DNA of 64,000 nucleotides from NCBI GenBank assembly GCA_934426255.1, contig CAKRYD010000010.1:1-64000 (forward strand), read 5' to 3'. The first letter of the stretch is position 1, and every line of letters starts with the position of its first letter. Source of the stretch: an uncultured Bacteroidaceae bacterium (lineage in GTDB: Bacteria; Bacteroidota; Bacteroidia; Bacteroidales; Bacteroidaceae). The notes under the pieces were generated by a model. That model worked only from the letters and a program-made list of their open reading frames with translations. It did no database searches and had not been told where the DNA came from. The translations under genes and the position numbers were made by a program. Of this stretch, positions 54,059-62,982 are shown one piece after another.

Positions 54059-54376
54059 TTAAGCAATAATCTGTTTGATTGTTAACTCGGTGAATTGTTG
54101 GCGGTGGCCGTTACGTTTGCGTGAGTCCTTGCGGCGTTTCATGTGGAATACAATTACCTTGTCGCCTTTTACCAATGGGCTTTTTACTTCGCAAACGACT
54201 TTTGCACCTTCAACTGTCGGTGTGCCGACTGAAATGGTTCCTTCTTTGTCGACAAGAAGGACATTGTCAAACTCAAATGTCTGACCGGATTCAGCATTTT
54301 GGATATGGTGTACGAAGATTTTTTTGCCTTCTTCCACCTTGAATTGCTGTCCGTTAATACTTACAATTGCGTACAT
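54059..54376 (-). CDS. rplU: 50S ribosomal protein L21
   Basis: 105 residues from MYAIVSINGQQFKVEEGKKI; the frame is open farther to 54604 but that runs through the promoter and tRNA-Tyr and is rejected. FHMKRRKDSRKRNGHRQQFT near the C-terminus is the RNA-binding part. First gene of the L21-L27 operon. Confidence 0.97.
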   Translation of the reverse strand: MYAIVSINGQQFKVEEGKKIFVHHIQNAESGQTFEFDNVLLVDKEGTISVGTPTVEGAKVVCEVKSPLVKGDKVIVFHMKRRKDSRKRNGHRQQFTELTIKQIIA

Positions 54377-54459
54377 CTGTAATTTTGTTTTTACGCTTTC
54401 CGTGAGGCGAGCTCCATCGTGAAGTTGCTTGATTGGGCCTCTGCGGACTAATTCGGATG

Positions 54460-54490
54460 CAAAAGTACTTTTTTTTTCTGATATGGCCAA
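54460..54490 (-). promoter_or_regulatory. Promoter of rplU-rpmA
   Basis: Minus strand: TTG (54490-54488), 20 nt, TACTTTTG (54467-54460), about 85 bp before the L21 start. The long leader could hold control elements, but none was recognised. Confidence 0.6.
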
Positions 54491-54530
54491 GTGTCTCTCT
54501 GATATTAATATGTTTTCGCTGCTTTGGTAA

Positions 54531-54570
54531 TAAAAAGAAATCCTTTCGATTTTATTTCGAAAGGATTTCT
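54531..54570 (-). terminator. Terminator of tRNA-Tyr
   Basis: A perfect 14-bp stem (54536-54549 with 54557-54570; core AAATCCTTTCG) immediately after the tRNA 3' end, followed on the minus strand by a T-run. Confidence 0.85.
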
Positions 54571-54571
54571 G

Positions 54572-54654
54572 TGGGCAGTGATGGATTCGAACCACCGAAG
54601 GCAAGAACCAGCAGATTTACAGTCTGCCCCATTTGGCCACTCTGGAAACTGCCC
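54572..54654 (-). tRNA. tRNA-Tyr (GTA anticodon)
   Basis: An 83-nt class II tRNA. Acceptor arms GGGCAGT and ACTGCCC pair perfectly. The anticodon stem GCAGACT-GTA-AATCTGC reads GTA (Tyr). The long variable arm (TGGTTCTTGCCTTCG region) and T-loop GGTTCGAATCC are present. The 3' CCA is not encoded, so it must be added by tRNA nucleotidyltransferase. Confidence 0.95.
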
Positions 54655-54683
54655 GCTGTAGTTTTGCGGTGCAAAGTTACGAT

Positions 54684-55178
54684 TTATTTTTTGATTGACC
54701 TTGCGTATTCAATCATTTTTATGGCAGTAACGGCATATTCGTTGCCTTTGTTGCCTAAGATTCCGCCTGAGCGCTCTTCGGCCTGTTGCAGGCTGCTGGT
54801 TGTGAGCAAGCCGAACACCACGGGTATGTTCCCATGTTGGTTTAGTTCTACCAGTCCTTGAGTTGCTCCGCTGCAGATGTAGTCGAAGTGGGGCGTGTCG
54901 CCTCTGATGACGCAGCCGATGGCTATTATCCCGTCTACCAAGCCGCTTTTGGATAGTTGTGAACAGCCGAAGATGAGTTCAAAACTTCCGGGTACGCTTT
55001 TAATGATGATTTTTTCATCTTTGGCACCATATTGTTTCAGTGTTTCTATGGCACCGTCTAATAGATTCTGGGTTATATGGTCGTTCCATTCGCTTACAAC
55101 TATTCCGAAGCGCATGTCGGAAGCGTCGGGGATGGGCCGCGACAGCATGTTGCTTAGGTTGTAGGTGCTTGATGACAC
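54684..55178 (-). CDS. ribH: 6,7-dimethyl-8-ribityllumazine synthase
   Basis: 164 residues with a GTG start; the N-terminal STYNLSNM...PDASDMRFGIVVSEWND is typical of the Bacteroidetes enzyme, which supports the GTG. VPGSFELIFG, AIGCVIRGDTPHFDYIC and PVVFGLLTTSSLQQAEERSGG are lumazine-synthase landmarks, with the catalytic His in TPHFDY. It makes the riboflavin precursor. It lies 13 bp after the TPR membrane gene and is probably co-transcribed. Confidence 0.95.
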   Translation of the reverse strand: MSSSTYNLSNMLSRPIPDASDMRFGIVVSEWNDHITQNLLDGAIETLKQYGAKDEKIIIKSVPGSFELIFGCSQLSKSGLVDGIIAIGCVIRGDTPHFDYICSGATQGLVELNQHGNIPVVFGLLTTSSLQQAEERSGGILGNKGNEYAVTAIKMIEYARSIKK

Positions 55179-55191
55179 GGTTGGCGGGTGT

Positions 55192-55863
55192 TTATTTTGT
55201 TACGCGTTGAATGTATTTCTCTACAGTTTCGCTTTCAGGACTTTTGTTGTATTTTGTCTTGACTTCTTCGTAAAGTTTCTTGGCTTCTTCGGGCTTGTTT
55301 TGCGATTCAAGCAATTCACCGGCCTGTATCAGATAAATGGGGCTCAGCGTATTGTTGTCGGCTTTTGCGGCAGCTTTTTTCAAGTAGCTTATTGCCTTGT
55401 CGATTTCGCCTACTTGTGCGTAGCAGTTGCCAAGGGCTCCCAATGATGCCGGTGTGATCATGTGGTCGCTTGCTCCGTCAAATTTTTCCAGATATTTGAT
55501 GGCGTTTTTGGCATCACCTTTTTGTGCATAGCTTAAACCGGCATAGAGGTTGGCCAGATTGCCGGCATCGGTGCTGCTATATTTGTCGGCAATTTTCAAG
55601 AAGCCGGCATAGCCGCCTTTGTCGCCGTTAAGAGCTACGTCGTAGTTGCCTTGAGCGAAGTAATCCTGTCCTTTTGCCAATATGGTGCTTGCTTTTTCCG
55701 AGTTGGGCAGTGCCACCATTTGGTGGTAGGCATATGAACCGCCTATTATTACTACGAGGGCGATGACTGCACCGATAATAACTTTCTTGTTCTTCACAAA
55801 GAACGCTTCCGACTTGTTCAGGGTCTCATTTACATCTAATTGATTGGACTTATTTGCTGCCAT
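55192..55863 (-). CDS. Membrane-anchored TPR protein (YfgM-like)
   Basis: 223 residues. One membrane segment (about 28-48, VIIGAVIALVVIIGGSYAYH) then TPR helices (ASTILAKGQDYFAQGNYDVAL, LYAGLSYAQKGDAKNAIKYLEKF, LGNCYAQVGEIDKAISYLKKA). The layout resembles YfgM-type periplasmic TPR proteins associated with SecYEG, but that role is inferred. A minus-strand -7 element, TAAATTTG (55911-55904), lies about 40 bp upstream with TTTC 20 nt before it. Confidence 0.82.
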   Translation of the reverse strand: MAANKSNQLDVNETLNKSEAFFVKNKKVIIGAVIALVVIIGGSYAYHQMVALPNSEKASTILAKGQDYFAQGNYDVALNGDKGGYAGFLKIADKYSSTDAGNLANLYAGLSYAQKGDAKNAIKYLEKFDGASDHMITPASLGALGNCYAQVGEIDKAISYLKKAAAKADNNTLSPIYLIQAGELLESQNKPEEAKKLYEEVKTKYNKSPESETVEKYIQRVTK

Positions 55864-55982
55864 AATCTATGTTTGTCTTTTTATGTTGTCAATTTTGCAG
55901 ACGCAAATTTAGCTATTTTCATTTGTTTGCTGAAATTATTCACGGTATTTTTCACGCTTTACAGATTTTGCCCGGTGTTTTC

Positions 55983-56013
55983 TTGACTTATTGGCTGATA
56001 AACCCTAATTTTG
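55983..56013 (+). promoter_or_regulatory. Promoter of recF
   Basis: TTG (55983-55985), 20 nt, TAATTTTG (56006-56013), about 20 bp upstream of the recF ATG. Confidence 0.6.
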
Positions 56014-56033
56014 CAATGAAACTTTAGTGCGTT

Positions 56034-57137
56034 ATGTTCCTGAAAGAGCTATCTGTCCTTAATTATAAGAATATAGAAGAGGCAACTCTTGAGTTTTCTC
56101 CCAAGATTAATTGCCTTGTGGGTCATAACGGTGAGGGCAAGACGAATTTGATGGATGCCATATATTATTTGTCGTTTTGCAAGAGTGCTACCAATCCCAA
56201 TGATTCGCAAATTATCCGTCATGAAGCCAATTCCATGATGCTTCAGGGGCGTTATGTTCTTGATGATTTGACAGAAGAAAAAATCTCTTGTGGATTGAAG
56301 CTTCATCACAAGAAAGTTTTCAAGCGTAATGGGAAGGAATATACACGTCTTTCCGAGCACATTGGCAATGTACGTTTGGTGATGGTGTCTCCGTATGATA
56401 CAGAGCTGGTTATCGGTTCCGGTGATATGCGCCGGCGGTTTATGGACATGGTCATTTCCCAGTATGATGCCCGATATTTGTTGCAGGTGATCCGTTATCG
56501 CAAGGCCATGCAGCAGCGTAATGTGCTTTTGCGTGCCGAAGTGGAGCCTGATGACGGCTTTATTTCCATTTACGAGCACGAGATGGCCGAGGCGGCCGGT
56601 TATGTATATCAGCAGCGTTGCTTGTTTTTTGAGGAGTTCAGGCCTGTGTTTCGCGAAATCTATGCCCGATTGGCCGGAAACGATGAGGATGTGGATTTGC
56701 ACTATGTGTCGCATGGCCATGAAGGTGACCTTTATGAACAGATAAGGGCCGGTCGTCCAAAGGATCGTGTCATGGGTTATTCGTTGCGCGGAATACATCG
56801 CGATGATATTGGCATGTTGCTTCATGACTATCCCATAAGGCGCGAAGGTTCGCAGGGCCAGAACAAAACTTTTGTCATTTCGTTGAAACTTGCCCAATTC
56901 TCGTTTTTGAAAGACAAAGGCAATAAGCGTGTTCCCATCCTGCTTTTTGATGACATCTTTGACAAGCTGGATGCTGTTCGCGTTGAAAAAATAGTCAAGA
57001 GCGTTTCTGGTGATGGTTTCGGCCAGATTTTTATTACCAACACGAGCAAGGAGTTTTTAGGCTCGGCATTGGAAAAGACCGACAGGGATTTTCGGCTTTT
57101 TCGTGTCGAAAACGGTATTATAAGACATGAAACGTAG
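56034..57137 (+). CDS. recF: DNA replication and repair protein RecF
   Basis: 367 residues. LSVLNYKNIEEATLEFSPKIN and Walker A GHNGEGKTNLMDAIYYL near residue 34; signature SQGQNKTFVISLKLAQF and Walker B PILLFDDIFDKLD near the C-terminus. A SMC-like ATPase that helps load RecA at gaps. The stop region overlaps the DUF721 gene by 11 bp, a pairing common in Bacteroidetes. Confidence 0.96.
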   Translation: MFLKELSVLNYKNIEEATLEFSPKINCLVGHNGEGKTNLMDAIYYLSFCKSATNPNDSQIIRHEANSMMLQGRYVLDDLTEEKISCGLKLHHKKVFKRNGKEYTRLSEHIGNVRLVMVSPYDTELVIGSGDMRRRFMDMVISQYDARYLLQVIRYRKAMQQRNVLLRAEVEPDDGFISIYEHEMAEAAGYVYQQRCLFFEEFRPVFREIYARLAGNDEDVDLHYVSHGHEGDLYEQIRAGRPKDRVMGYSLRGIHRDDIGMLLHDYPIRREGSQGQNKTFVISLKLAQFSFLKDKGNKRVPILLFDDIFDKLDAVRVEKIVKSVSGDGFGQIFITNTSKEFLGSALEKTDRDFRLFRVENGIIRHET

Positions 57138-57417
57138 GAAAGAGCAGTCCATAGGAACTCTCTTGCAAGAGTTCCTGCGTGTGCAGGGGCTCGAAACTCC
57201 GCTTAATGAGTACCGCTTGTTGGCAGCTTGGGGCAAGGTGATGGGAAATGTAACGGAGCGCAATACGGGTGGATTATTTATTCGTAACGAAACACTCTAT
57301 GCCGAAATAAAATTGCCTTCGTTGCGCGCAGATCTAATGCTTAGGAAAATTGAAACAGTGACCAAGCTAAATAATTTTGTTGGCTTCAAAGTTATAAAGG
57401 ATATTGTTCTTATTTGA
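57127..57417 (+). CDS. DUF721 (DciA-like) protein
   Basis: 96 residues. SIGTLLQEFLRVQGLETPLNEYRLLAAWGKVMG and GGLFIRNETLYAEIKLPSLRADL follow the DUF721/DciA pattern. DciA proteins help load the replicative helicase in bacteria lacking DnaC; here the role is inferred. Overlap with recF supports a replication function. Confidence 0.88.
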   Translation: MKRRKEQSIGTLLQEFLRVQGLETPLNEYRLLAAWGKVMGNVTERNTGGLFIRNETLYAEIKLPSLRADLMLRKIETVTKLNNFVGFKVIKDIVLI

Positions 57418-57424
57418 AGCCTTG

Positions 57425-57967
57425 TCAATAGCAAACAAAATCCATCTTGATATCGGTCGGACCGGCAGGTATCCGTTCAACAATCTGGAACGGAAAGGCT
57501 ACGCCGATTTTGTAGACATTTTTTCCTATGCCGGCGAACAGCCGGTCATAGTAGCCGCGTCCGCGCCCTAATCGGTTGCCTTCAGGGTCGAATGCCATTC
57601 CGGGAACAATGGCCAGGTCGATCATTTCAACGTTGTGGAATTCGTCTGTCATCGGTTCGGCTATCCCATAGCTGCCCCTACGCAGGCTGTCGTTTCCTGC
57701 ATAGGGGTGAAGTGTCAGCGTGTCACCGTTGACTTTGGGCAAAAGGAAGGTTTTTTCTTTGTGCCACTTTTCTATGAAGCGGAATGTCGATACTTCATCA
57801 TCTAACGAAGCATAGATTAAAATCACATGGGCACGCTCGAAGCTTTTGGTGCGTTCTATTTTGGCCATTACGGCTTCAGAAAGCAGTTGTAGCGACTGTG
57901 CGTCGTGTTGCTTTTTGAGCAAACGGATATGAGCCCTGAGCTGTTGCTTTGCTTTGGCAAGCGTCAT
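57425..57967 (-). CDS. 5-formyltetrahydrofolate cyclo-ligase
   Basis: 180 residues. AKQQLRAHIRLLKKQ at the start, the YASLDDEVSTFRFIEKW segment, and VPGMAFDPEGNRLGRGRGYYDR, the conserved ATP/folate loop. It converts 5-formyl-THF to methenyl-THF, salvaging a side product of GlyA, encoded at 46.4 kb. It overlaps the S41 protease gene by 4 bp. Confidence 0.94.
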   Translation of the reverse strand: MTLAKAKQQLRAHIRLLKKQHDAQSLQLLSEAVMAKIERTKSFERAHVILIYASLDDEVSTFRFIEKWHKEKTFLLPKVNGDTLTLHPYAGNDSLRRGSYGIAEPMTDEFHNVEMIDLAIVPGMAFDPEGNRLGRGRGYYDRLFAGIGKNVYKIGVAFPFQIVERIPAGPTDIKMDFVCY

Positions 57968-59646
57968 TTTTTCCGGTGTGCCTGTTTCGTGGTTTTAGCT
58001 GTTTTGTCGGGCTTGCCTGCTTGTTGCGGCTTCTTGGGAAAAGCTTCGCCTTTTTCGAAAATCTCTTTGGCTTTCAGCATGCACGGATCGTCTTGATTGG
58101 TGTACATGATGTTTTGTTCTTCGCCATAGAAGTCATTTATGATGTAAGCGATGATGAAGCTTTTGAACAGGCTGTATGACTTGCGCAGCATGAGGTTTCG
58201 GCGTTTCAATCCGTTTTCGGCTGCAAAGGATGCGAACTTTTCAGGAAGTTTCTGCTTGTCCAGATATTGGGATAGTGCTTTCCAATCTTCGGCTTCTCCC
58301 AGCTTGTCGCGGTTATTGTCTACATAGATGAAGGCAAATTGCGACAAGAGCCCTTTGTAGAGCGCATCCTGGAAATAGGAGGTGGTTCCGATTGTGTCGG
58401 CGGGGATGAAGTAGTCCGGCGTAACGCCACCTCCGCCATAGACAATGCGGCCTAACCGGGTCTTGTACCGTTTGCCGTCTTGGTGGATGCTGTCTTGCGA
58501 GAAGTATTCGCCATGCTCTGCTCTTTTGAGCAAGTCCATTTGGTAGTCATAGTCATTACCTTTTACATAGGGCTTTTGCAGGCATCGGCCTGATGGGCTG
58601 TAGTAGCGGGCAATGGTGAGCCGCAGCATGCTCCCGTCGGGAAATTGGATGGGCTCTTGCACCAGTCCTTTTCCGAATGTGCGCCGGCCTATAATGGTGC
58701 CGCGGTCATTGTCTTGGATGGCGGCAGTGAATATTTCGCTGGACGAGGCCGACACTTCGTCAACGAGCACTACCAATGGAATTGTCTGGTAGCTGCCGCG
58801 CCCGTCACTAGTATATTCGGAACGTGGCGACCTGCGTCCTTGCGTATAAACGATGAGGCGGTTTTTGGGAAGGAACTCATTGGCCATCCTCACGGCCGGA
58901 GCCATATAGCCGCCGCGGTTGCCGCGAAGGTCAATGATAAGGTTCTTGAATCCTTCATAATGGAGTTTGGCCAAGGCAACGAGCAATTCGGGATAGGTGG
59001 TGTCACTGAAAGTCTTGATGCGTATGTAGCCGGTGTTCTCGTCGTACATATAGGCTGTATCAACGCTTTTTACAGGAATGTCACCGCGAGAAATGGTATA
59101 GTTAATCAGGTCTTTTGAACCGCGGCGCTTGACGGTGATGACAACTTTCGAGTCTTTTGGCCCTTTCAGATGACTCTTTGCATAGTCGTCGGTAAGGAAT
59201 TTTCCTACAAACGACTTTCCGTCGACTTTTACGATACGGTCGCCGGGCTGTAAGCCTACTTCTTCAGAAGGGCCACCCTCGATGACGCGTATCACACGGG
59301 CCGTGTCTTTAAACAAAGTAAAGACAATTCCGATTCCTGAAAAGCTGCCTTTCAAATTTTGCATTTCGTTTTCTACATCTTTGGCACTCGTGTAGGTAGA
59401 GTGGGGGTCTAACTCTCCAAGGATCTTCGGCATGGCTTTTTCGACAAGGTCGGCAATGTTTACCTTGTCAACGTATTGGTCATCTATAATATGCAGCAAA
59501 TCGTTTAGCTTATTGCTGGAAGTGTTGATGATGTTGAGCCTGTTTCCCGTAAAGTGGTTGGCGTAGAAACTCCCTATCAAGATGCCAAGTATTATACTGA
59601 TGGCAATGATAAGGGGTATGAAGCGCGACGAATTGTTTTTTGTCAT
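57964..59646 (-). CDS. S41 C-terminal processing protease (CtpA-like)
   Basis: 560 residues. N-terminal membrane segment (about 10-28), PDZ domain (GSFSGIGIVFTLFKD...VGLQPGDRIVKVDG, about 95-175), catalytic Ser in VDEVSASSSEIFTAAI and Lys in RRTFGKGLVQEP, then a C-terminal part rich in Lys/Ala. The protease acts in the periplasm on protein tails. Part of a minus-strand run with a dCMP deaminase and an M3 peptidase. Confidence 0.94.
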   Translation of the reverse strand: MTKNNSSRFIPLIIAISIILGILIGSFYANHFTGNRLNIINTSSNKLNDLLHIIDDQYVDKVNIADLVEKAMPKILGELDPHSTYTSAKDVENEMQNLKGSFSGIGIVFTLFKDTARVIRVIEGGPSEEVGLQPGDRIVKVDGKSFVGKFLTDDYAKSHLKGPKDSKVVITVKRRGSKDLINYTISRGDIPVKSVDTAYMYDENTGYIRIKTFSDTTYPELLVALAKLHYEGFKNLIIDLRGNRGGYMAPAVRMANEFLPKNRLIVYTQGRRSPRSEYTSDGRGSYQTIPLVVLVDEVSASSSEIFTAAIQDNDRGTIIGRRTFGKGLVQEPIQFPDGSMLRLTIARYYSPSGRCLQKPYVKGNDYDYQMDLLKRAEHGEYFSQDSIHQDGKRYKTRLGRIVYGGGGVTPDYFIPADTIGTTSYFQDALYKGLLSQFAFIYVDNNRDKLGEAEDWKALSQYLDKQKLPEKFASFAAENGLKRRNLMLRKSYSLFKSFIIAYIINDFYGEEQNIMYTNQDDPCMLKAKEIFEKGEAFPKKPQQAGKPDKTAKTTKQAHRKK

Positions 59647-59674
59647 AATCGTTAATAGTATCTTTTGAGAGGGT

Positions 59675-60112
59675 TCAAAGCGACTTTAAGTCAAGTAGTA
59701 TGGTTTTTACTTTTGCTTTTTCAAGAAGTTTCAGTCCATCGTCTAACCTGTATTTTTCACCGTATACAACCCTTTTGATGCCTGATTGTATGATGAGCTT
59801 GGCACATTCGAGGCAGGGAGATGCCGTGACATAGAGAGTGGCACCGTCACTGCTGTTGTGCGAGCGAGCTATCTTTGTAATGGCGTTGGCTTCGGCATGT
59901 AGCACATAGGGAACCGTTATGTTGTTTTCATCCTCGCAGGTGTTGTCAAATCCTGAAGGCGTTCCGTTGAACCCGTCACTTATGATCATGTTGTTCTTGA
60001 CAATCAGCGCACCGACCTTGAGGCGGTTGCAATGAGAGTTCTCAGACCATATCCGCGCCATTCTGAGATAGCGCTCGTCTAATTTATGTTGCTTTTCTTC
60101 TTCGTAAGTCAT
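59675..60112 (-). CDS. Deoxycytidylate deaminase
   Basis: 145 residues. Zinc site HAEANAI and PCLECAKLI (His, Glu, two Cys) typical of the cytidine/deoxycytidylate deaminase fold; RLKVGALIVKNNMIISDGFNGTPSG and the N-terminal ERYLRMARIWSENSHC match dCMP deaminase/ComEB. It makes dUMP from dCMP. It overlaps the M3 peptidase by 4 bp. Confidence 0.93.
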   Translation of the reverse strand: MTYEEEKQHKLDERYLRMARIWSENSHCNRLKVGALIVKNNMIISDGFNGTPSGFDNTCEDENNITVPYVLHAEANAITKIARSHNSSDGATLYVTASPCLECAKLIIQSGIKRVVYGEKYRLDDGLKLLEKAKVKTILLDLKSL

Positions 60113-62196
60113 TTGCTTGCTGGTGTTGAGGCCTTTGCAATACCATCTCTTTCCAAAAGGGCTTTGATTGACGGCCGGCGTTTGCGGAAACGCCTGTATA
60201 ATATTTGTGGATGTACGGTGTTTCCTTTTTCAAGTATATTGTGGCGGAAGCTTTCGGCAGCCTCTTGGCTGAAAATGCCTTTTTCTTTGAAGAGCGAGAA
60301 AGCGTCGGCATCCAATACCTCGGCCCATTTGTAACAGTAATAGCCGGCAGCATAGCCACCTGTCATGATATGTTGAAATTGGACGCTCATGCAGGTTTTC
60401 AATGTCTGCGGAAAGAAGACGGCGCGCTTCCATGCCCGTTTTTCAAACTGTATTATGTTGTCTTCTAAAGGTTGCTGCTGTGTGTAATAAGCCATGTCGA
60501 GCAGACAGAAGCTGACTTGGCGCATGCAGGCATAGGCGGCATTGAACGTCTTGCCGTCTATGACCCGCTGTATAAGCTCGTCGGGAATAATCTCGCCTGT
60601 TTTATAATGTTTGGCGAAGCTTTGCAGAAAATCTTTTTCAAGGGCATAATTCTCCATGAATTGAGAAGGTAATTCTACGAAGTCCCAAAAAACATTGGTT
60701 CCCGATAAGGATTCAAAGCGGCACTTGCTGAAAATCTCGTGCAGGCCGTGCCCGAACTCATGGAGAAAGGTCGATACTTCACCGAGCGTGAGCAGAGCCG
60801 GTTTGTCGGCTGTCGGTTTCGTAAGGTTCATGACCAATGAAACGTGCGGGCGCTTTTCCGTGTTATCATCATTGATACATTGTCCTTGATAACTGGTCAT
60901 CCAAGCACCGCTCTTCTTGTTTTTTCGGGGGAAAAAGTCAGTATATAGCAGGGCAAGGTAACTTCCGTCTTTGTCAAACACTTCGTATGCTTCGACATCC
61001 GGATGATAAACGGGTATTTGCGTATTGCGCACGAAAGTAATGCCATAGAGCTTGTTTGCAAGCCCGAATATTCCGCGTTTGACATTGGAAAGTTCGAAAT
61101 ATGGGCGAAGCATTTCCGCATCAACGTTATAACGTTTCAATTGAAGCTTGTGGCTATAGAAAGAGAAGTCCCAGGGTTTTAGTTGGAAGTCCTTTCCTTC
61201 AATTTCGCAGGCCATCGCTTTGATTTCTTCAATGTCGTGACGTGCCGGTGTCTTATAGGCACGTATCAGGCTATTCAAGAAACGTGTAACCGTGGGGACA
61301 TCTTTTGCCATTCTGTGCTGCAGAACAAAATCAGCGAAGGTTGGATAGCCTAAAATTTGTGCGAATTTCAATCGCAAGTTTACGAGCCTTTTTACCAAAT
61401 CTAAGTTGTTCTGTTTGTTGGGGTGCGTACACAGCGTATTATATGCCATATACATTTTTCGGCGCAATTCTCGCTTTTCCGAATAGGTCATGAATGGAGA
61501 ATAGCTCGGACCTTGCAAAGTAAACACCCAACCTTTCAGCTTTCTTTCGCTTGCAGCTTGTGCAGCAAGCTCTACTTGGTGATCGGGAAGGCCTGCAAGG
61601 TCATTCTTATCTGTTAGATGTAGGATAAAGGCATTTTGGTCTTTCAGGACATTCTGTGAGAATTGCAAATCGAGCTGTGATAGTTCCAACGATATATCAC
61701 GAAGCTTTTGTTTCTTCTCTTGAGGCAGATTAATTCCACGTCTCACAAAGCTCTCATAAGTCTCTTTGAGAAGAGTCTGCTCTTCATCCTTCAATTTTGG
61801 ATGGGAATCGTACACCTTTTTTATCCTTGCAAACAATTCTTCGTTTTGCATGATATTATTTGAATGCTCCGACATGGCAGGAACAAGCTCTTGTGCCAGG
61901 TTTTCAAGCTCATCGCTTGTGTTTGCGCTCAAAAGATTTTCCATTACAGTGCTTGCGCGGCCTAACATTTCCCCGCAGTGTTCAAGAGCTTTCAGTGTGT
62001 TGTTGAATGTTGGGGCTTCCGGATTATTTATGATGCCGTCGATTTCTTTGTCCTCTTCTTTTATACCTCGTAAAATGGCTTCTTTGATGAAATCTGTTGT
62101 TATGAGATTAAATGGGGTCGCTTCGTGCGGCGTTCTATATGGGTGGAAGAATGGATTTTCAGACTTCGTGTTTGCAATGTGATTGTCCATTATCAT
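60109..62196 (-). CDS. M3-family metallopeptidase (oligopeptidase/Dcp-like)
   Basis: 695 residues from ATG 62196; a TTG four codons earlier and an ATG two codons later are alternatives. Zinc motif HEFGHGLHE with preceding LTLGEVSTFL, and FWDFVELPSQFMENY (third-ligand helix region) are typical of M3A peptidases of the Dcp group. No signal peptide is seen, so it is probably cytoplasmic. TAACTTTG on the minus strand (62224-62217) is a likely -7 element. Confidence 0.94.
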   Translation of the reverse strand: MIMDNHIANTKSENPFFHPYRTPHEATPFNLITTDFIKEAILRGIKEEDKEIDGIINNPEAPTFNNTLKALEHCGEMLGRASTVMENLLSANTSDELENLAQELVPAMSEHSNNIMQNEELFARIKKVYDSHPKLKDEEQTLLKETYESFVRRGINLPQEKKQKLRDISLELSQLDLQFSQNVLKDQNAFILHLTDKNDLAGLPDHQVELAAQAASERKLKGWVFTLQGPSYSPFMTYSEKRELRRKMYMAYNTLCTHPNKQNNLDLVKRLVNLRLKFAQILGYPTFADFVLQHRMAKDVPTVTRFLNSLIRAYKTPARHDIEEIKAMACEIEGKDFQLKPWDFSFYSHKLQLKRYNVDAEMLRPYFELSNVKRGIFGLANKLYGITFVRNTQIPVYHPDVEAYEVFDKDGSYLALLYTDFFPRKNKKSGAWMTSYQGQCINDDNTEKRPHVSLVMNLTKPTADKPALLTLGEVSTFLHEFGHGLHEIFSKCRFESLSGTNVFWDFVELPSQFMENYALEKDFLQSFAKHYKTGEIIPDELIQRVIDGKTFNAAYACMRQVSFCLLDMAYYTQQQPLEDNIIQFEKRAWKRAVFFPQTLKTCMSVQFQHIMTGGYAAGYYCYKWAEVLDADAFSLFKEKGIFSQEAAESFRHNILEKGNTVHPQILYRRFRKRRPSIKALLERDGIAKASTPASK

Positions 62197-62315
62197 ATTA
62201 TTTTCCAATTATGATACAAAGTTACTGCTTTCTTTTTTAGGGAAAACAATGTAGCCTGTTTTTCACTTCAAAAGTGCTCTCAATTGTCATGTTCCTGTAC
62301 AAAATGAACCAGGCT

Positions 62316-62975
62316 CTATAATTTAGGGATGACAACTCGCTTGCGTTCAAGCTCTATCAGCCCGTTTTTTTTCAAACTGTTTAGTACTCGAGACAGATTT
62401 AAGCGCGTTGCATCAATATATACTGCTAAGTCAACCATTTTGCCAATGATTTCCTTTCTACCTGATGGCAAAGTAAAGTTATGCTGGCAAACTTGCAAGA
62501 ATCTGCGTGTCAAAGAAGCAGAAGGCGTTTCCCATAAGGCTTTATCGGCTCGTTGAAGCCGCGTACTCAGCAGATTGAGCATGTTAAAACGGAATACATC
62601 GTAGTTCAGCATTATTTGTGAAACGGATTCCTTGCTGATTGTAAGCGTTTGGATATCTGTTTCGGCCATGTAAGTTCTGTTGTGGTACTGTGAAACGCCA
62701 AAAATGTTTTCTGCGCCTACAACCGCCGGCGTTTTCAATTGCTCGGCAAAAACAACGCGATTATTTGTCGAGGCATGTGAAACTCTCAGATTCCCTTTCA
62801 AAAGAAAAAGCAGATTATGGCAGGGGTCTGTTTCGAGACGAATGACACTTCCATCCGAAAATTTCTGAAAGTGCATCTTTACTTTTGAAACTATTTCTGT
62901 CAAGTCATTGAGACCAAGCCCTTGGAACAAGGGCTGCTGCAAGAGCATTTTGTAGAAGGAGTCCTGCGGTTGCAT
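62316..62975 (-). CDS. Crp/Fnr-family regulator
   Basis: 219 residues from MQPQDSFYKMLL; the longer frame to 63107 runs into apbE. A cyclic-nucleotide-binding-like domain (about 15-125, LFLLKGNLRVSHAS..., TPAVVGAENIFG) and C-terminal winged helix (KEIIGKMVDLAVYIDATRLNLSRVLNSLKKNGLIEL). No N-terminal Cys cluster, so not an oxygen-sensing Fnr of the 4Fe-4S type. It starts 7 bp after apbE ends. Confidence 0.9.
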   Translation of the reverse strand: MQPQDSFYKMLLQQPLFQGLGLNDLTEIVSKVKMHFQKFSDGSVIRLETDPCHNLLFLLKGNLRVSHASTNNRVVFAEQLKTPAVVGAENIFGVSQYHNRTYMAETDIQTLTISKESVSQIMLNYDVFRFNMLNLLSTRLQRADKALWETPSASLTRRFLQVCQHNFTLPSGRKEIIGKMVDLAVYIDATRLNLSRVLNSLKKNGLIELERKRVVIPKL

Positions 62976-62982
62976 GGAAATG

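Noticed and set aside
54377..54604. Upstream extension of the L21 gene
   Set aside because: It passes through the rplU promoter and into tRNA-Tyr; L21 begins at MYAIVSINGQQF.
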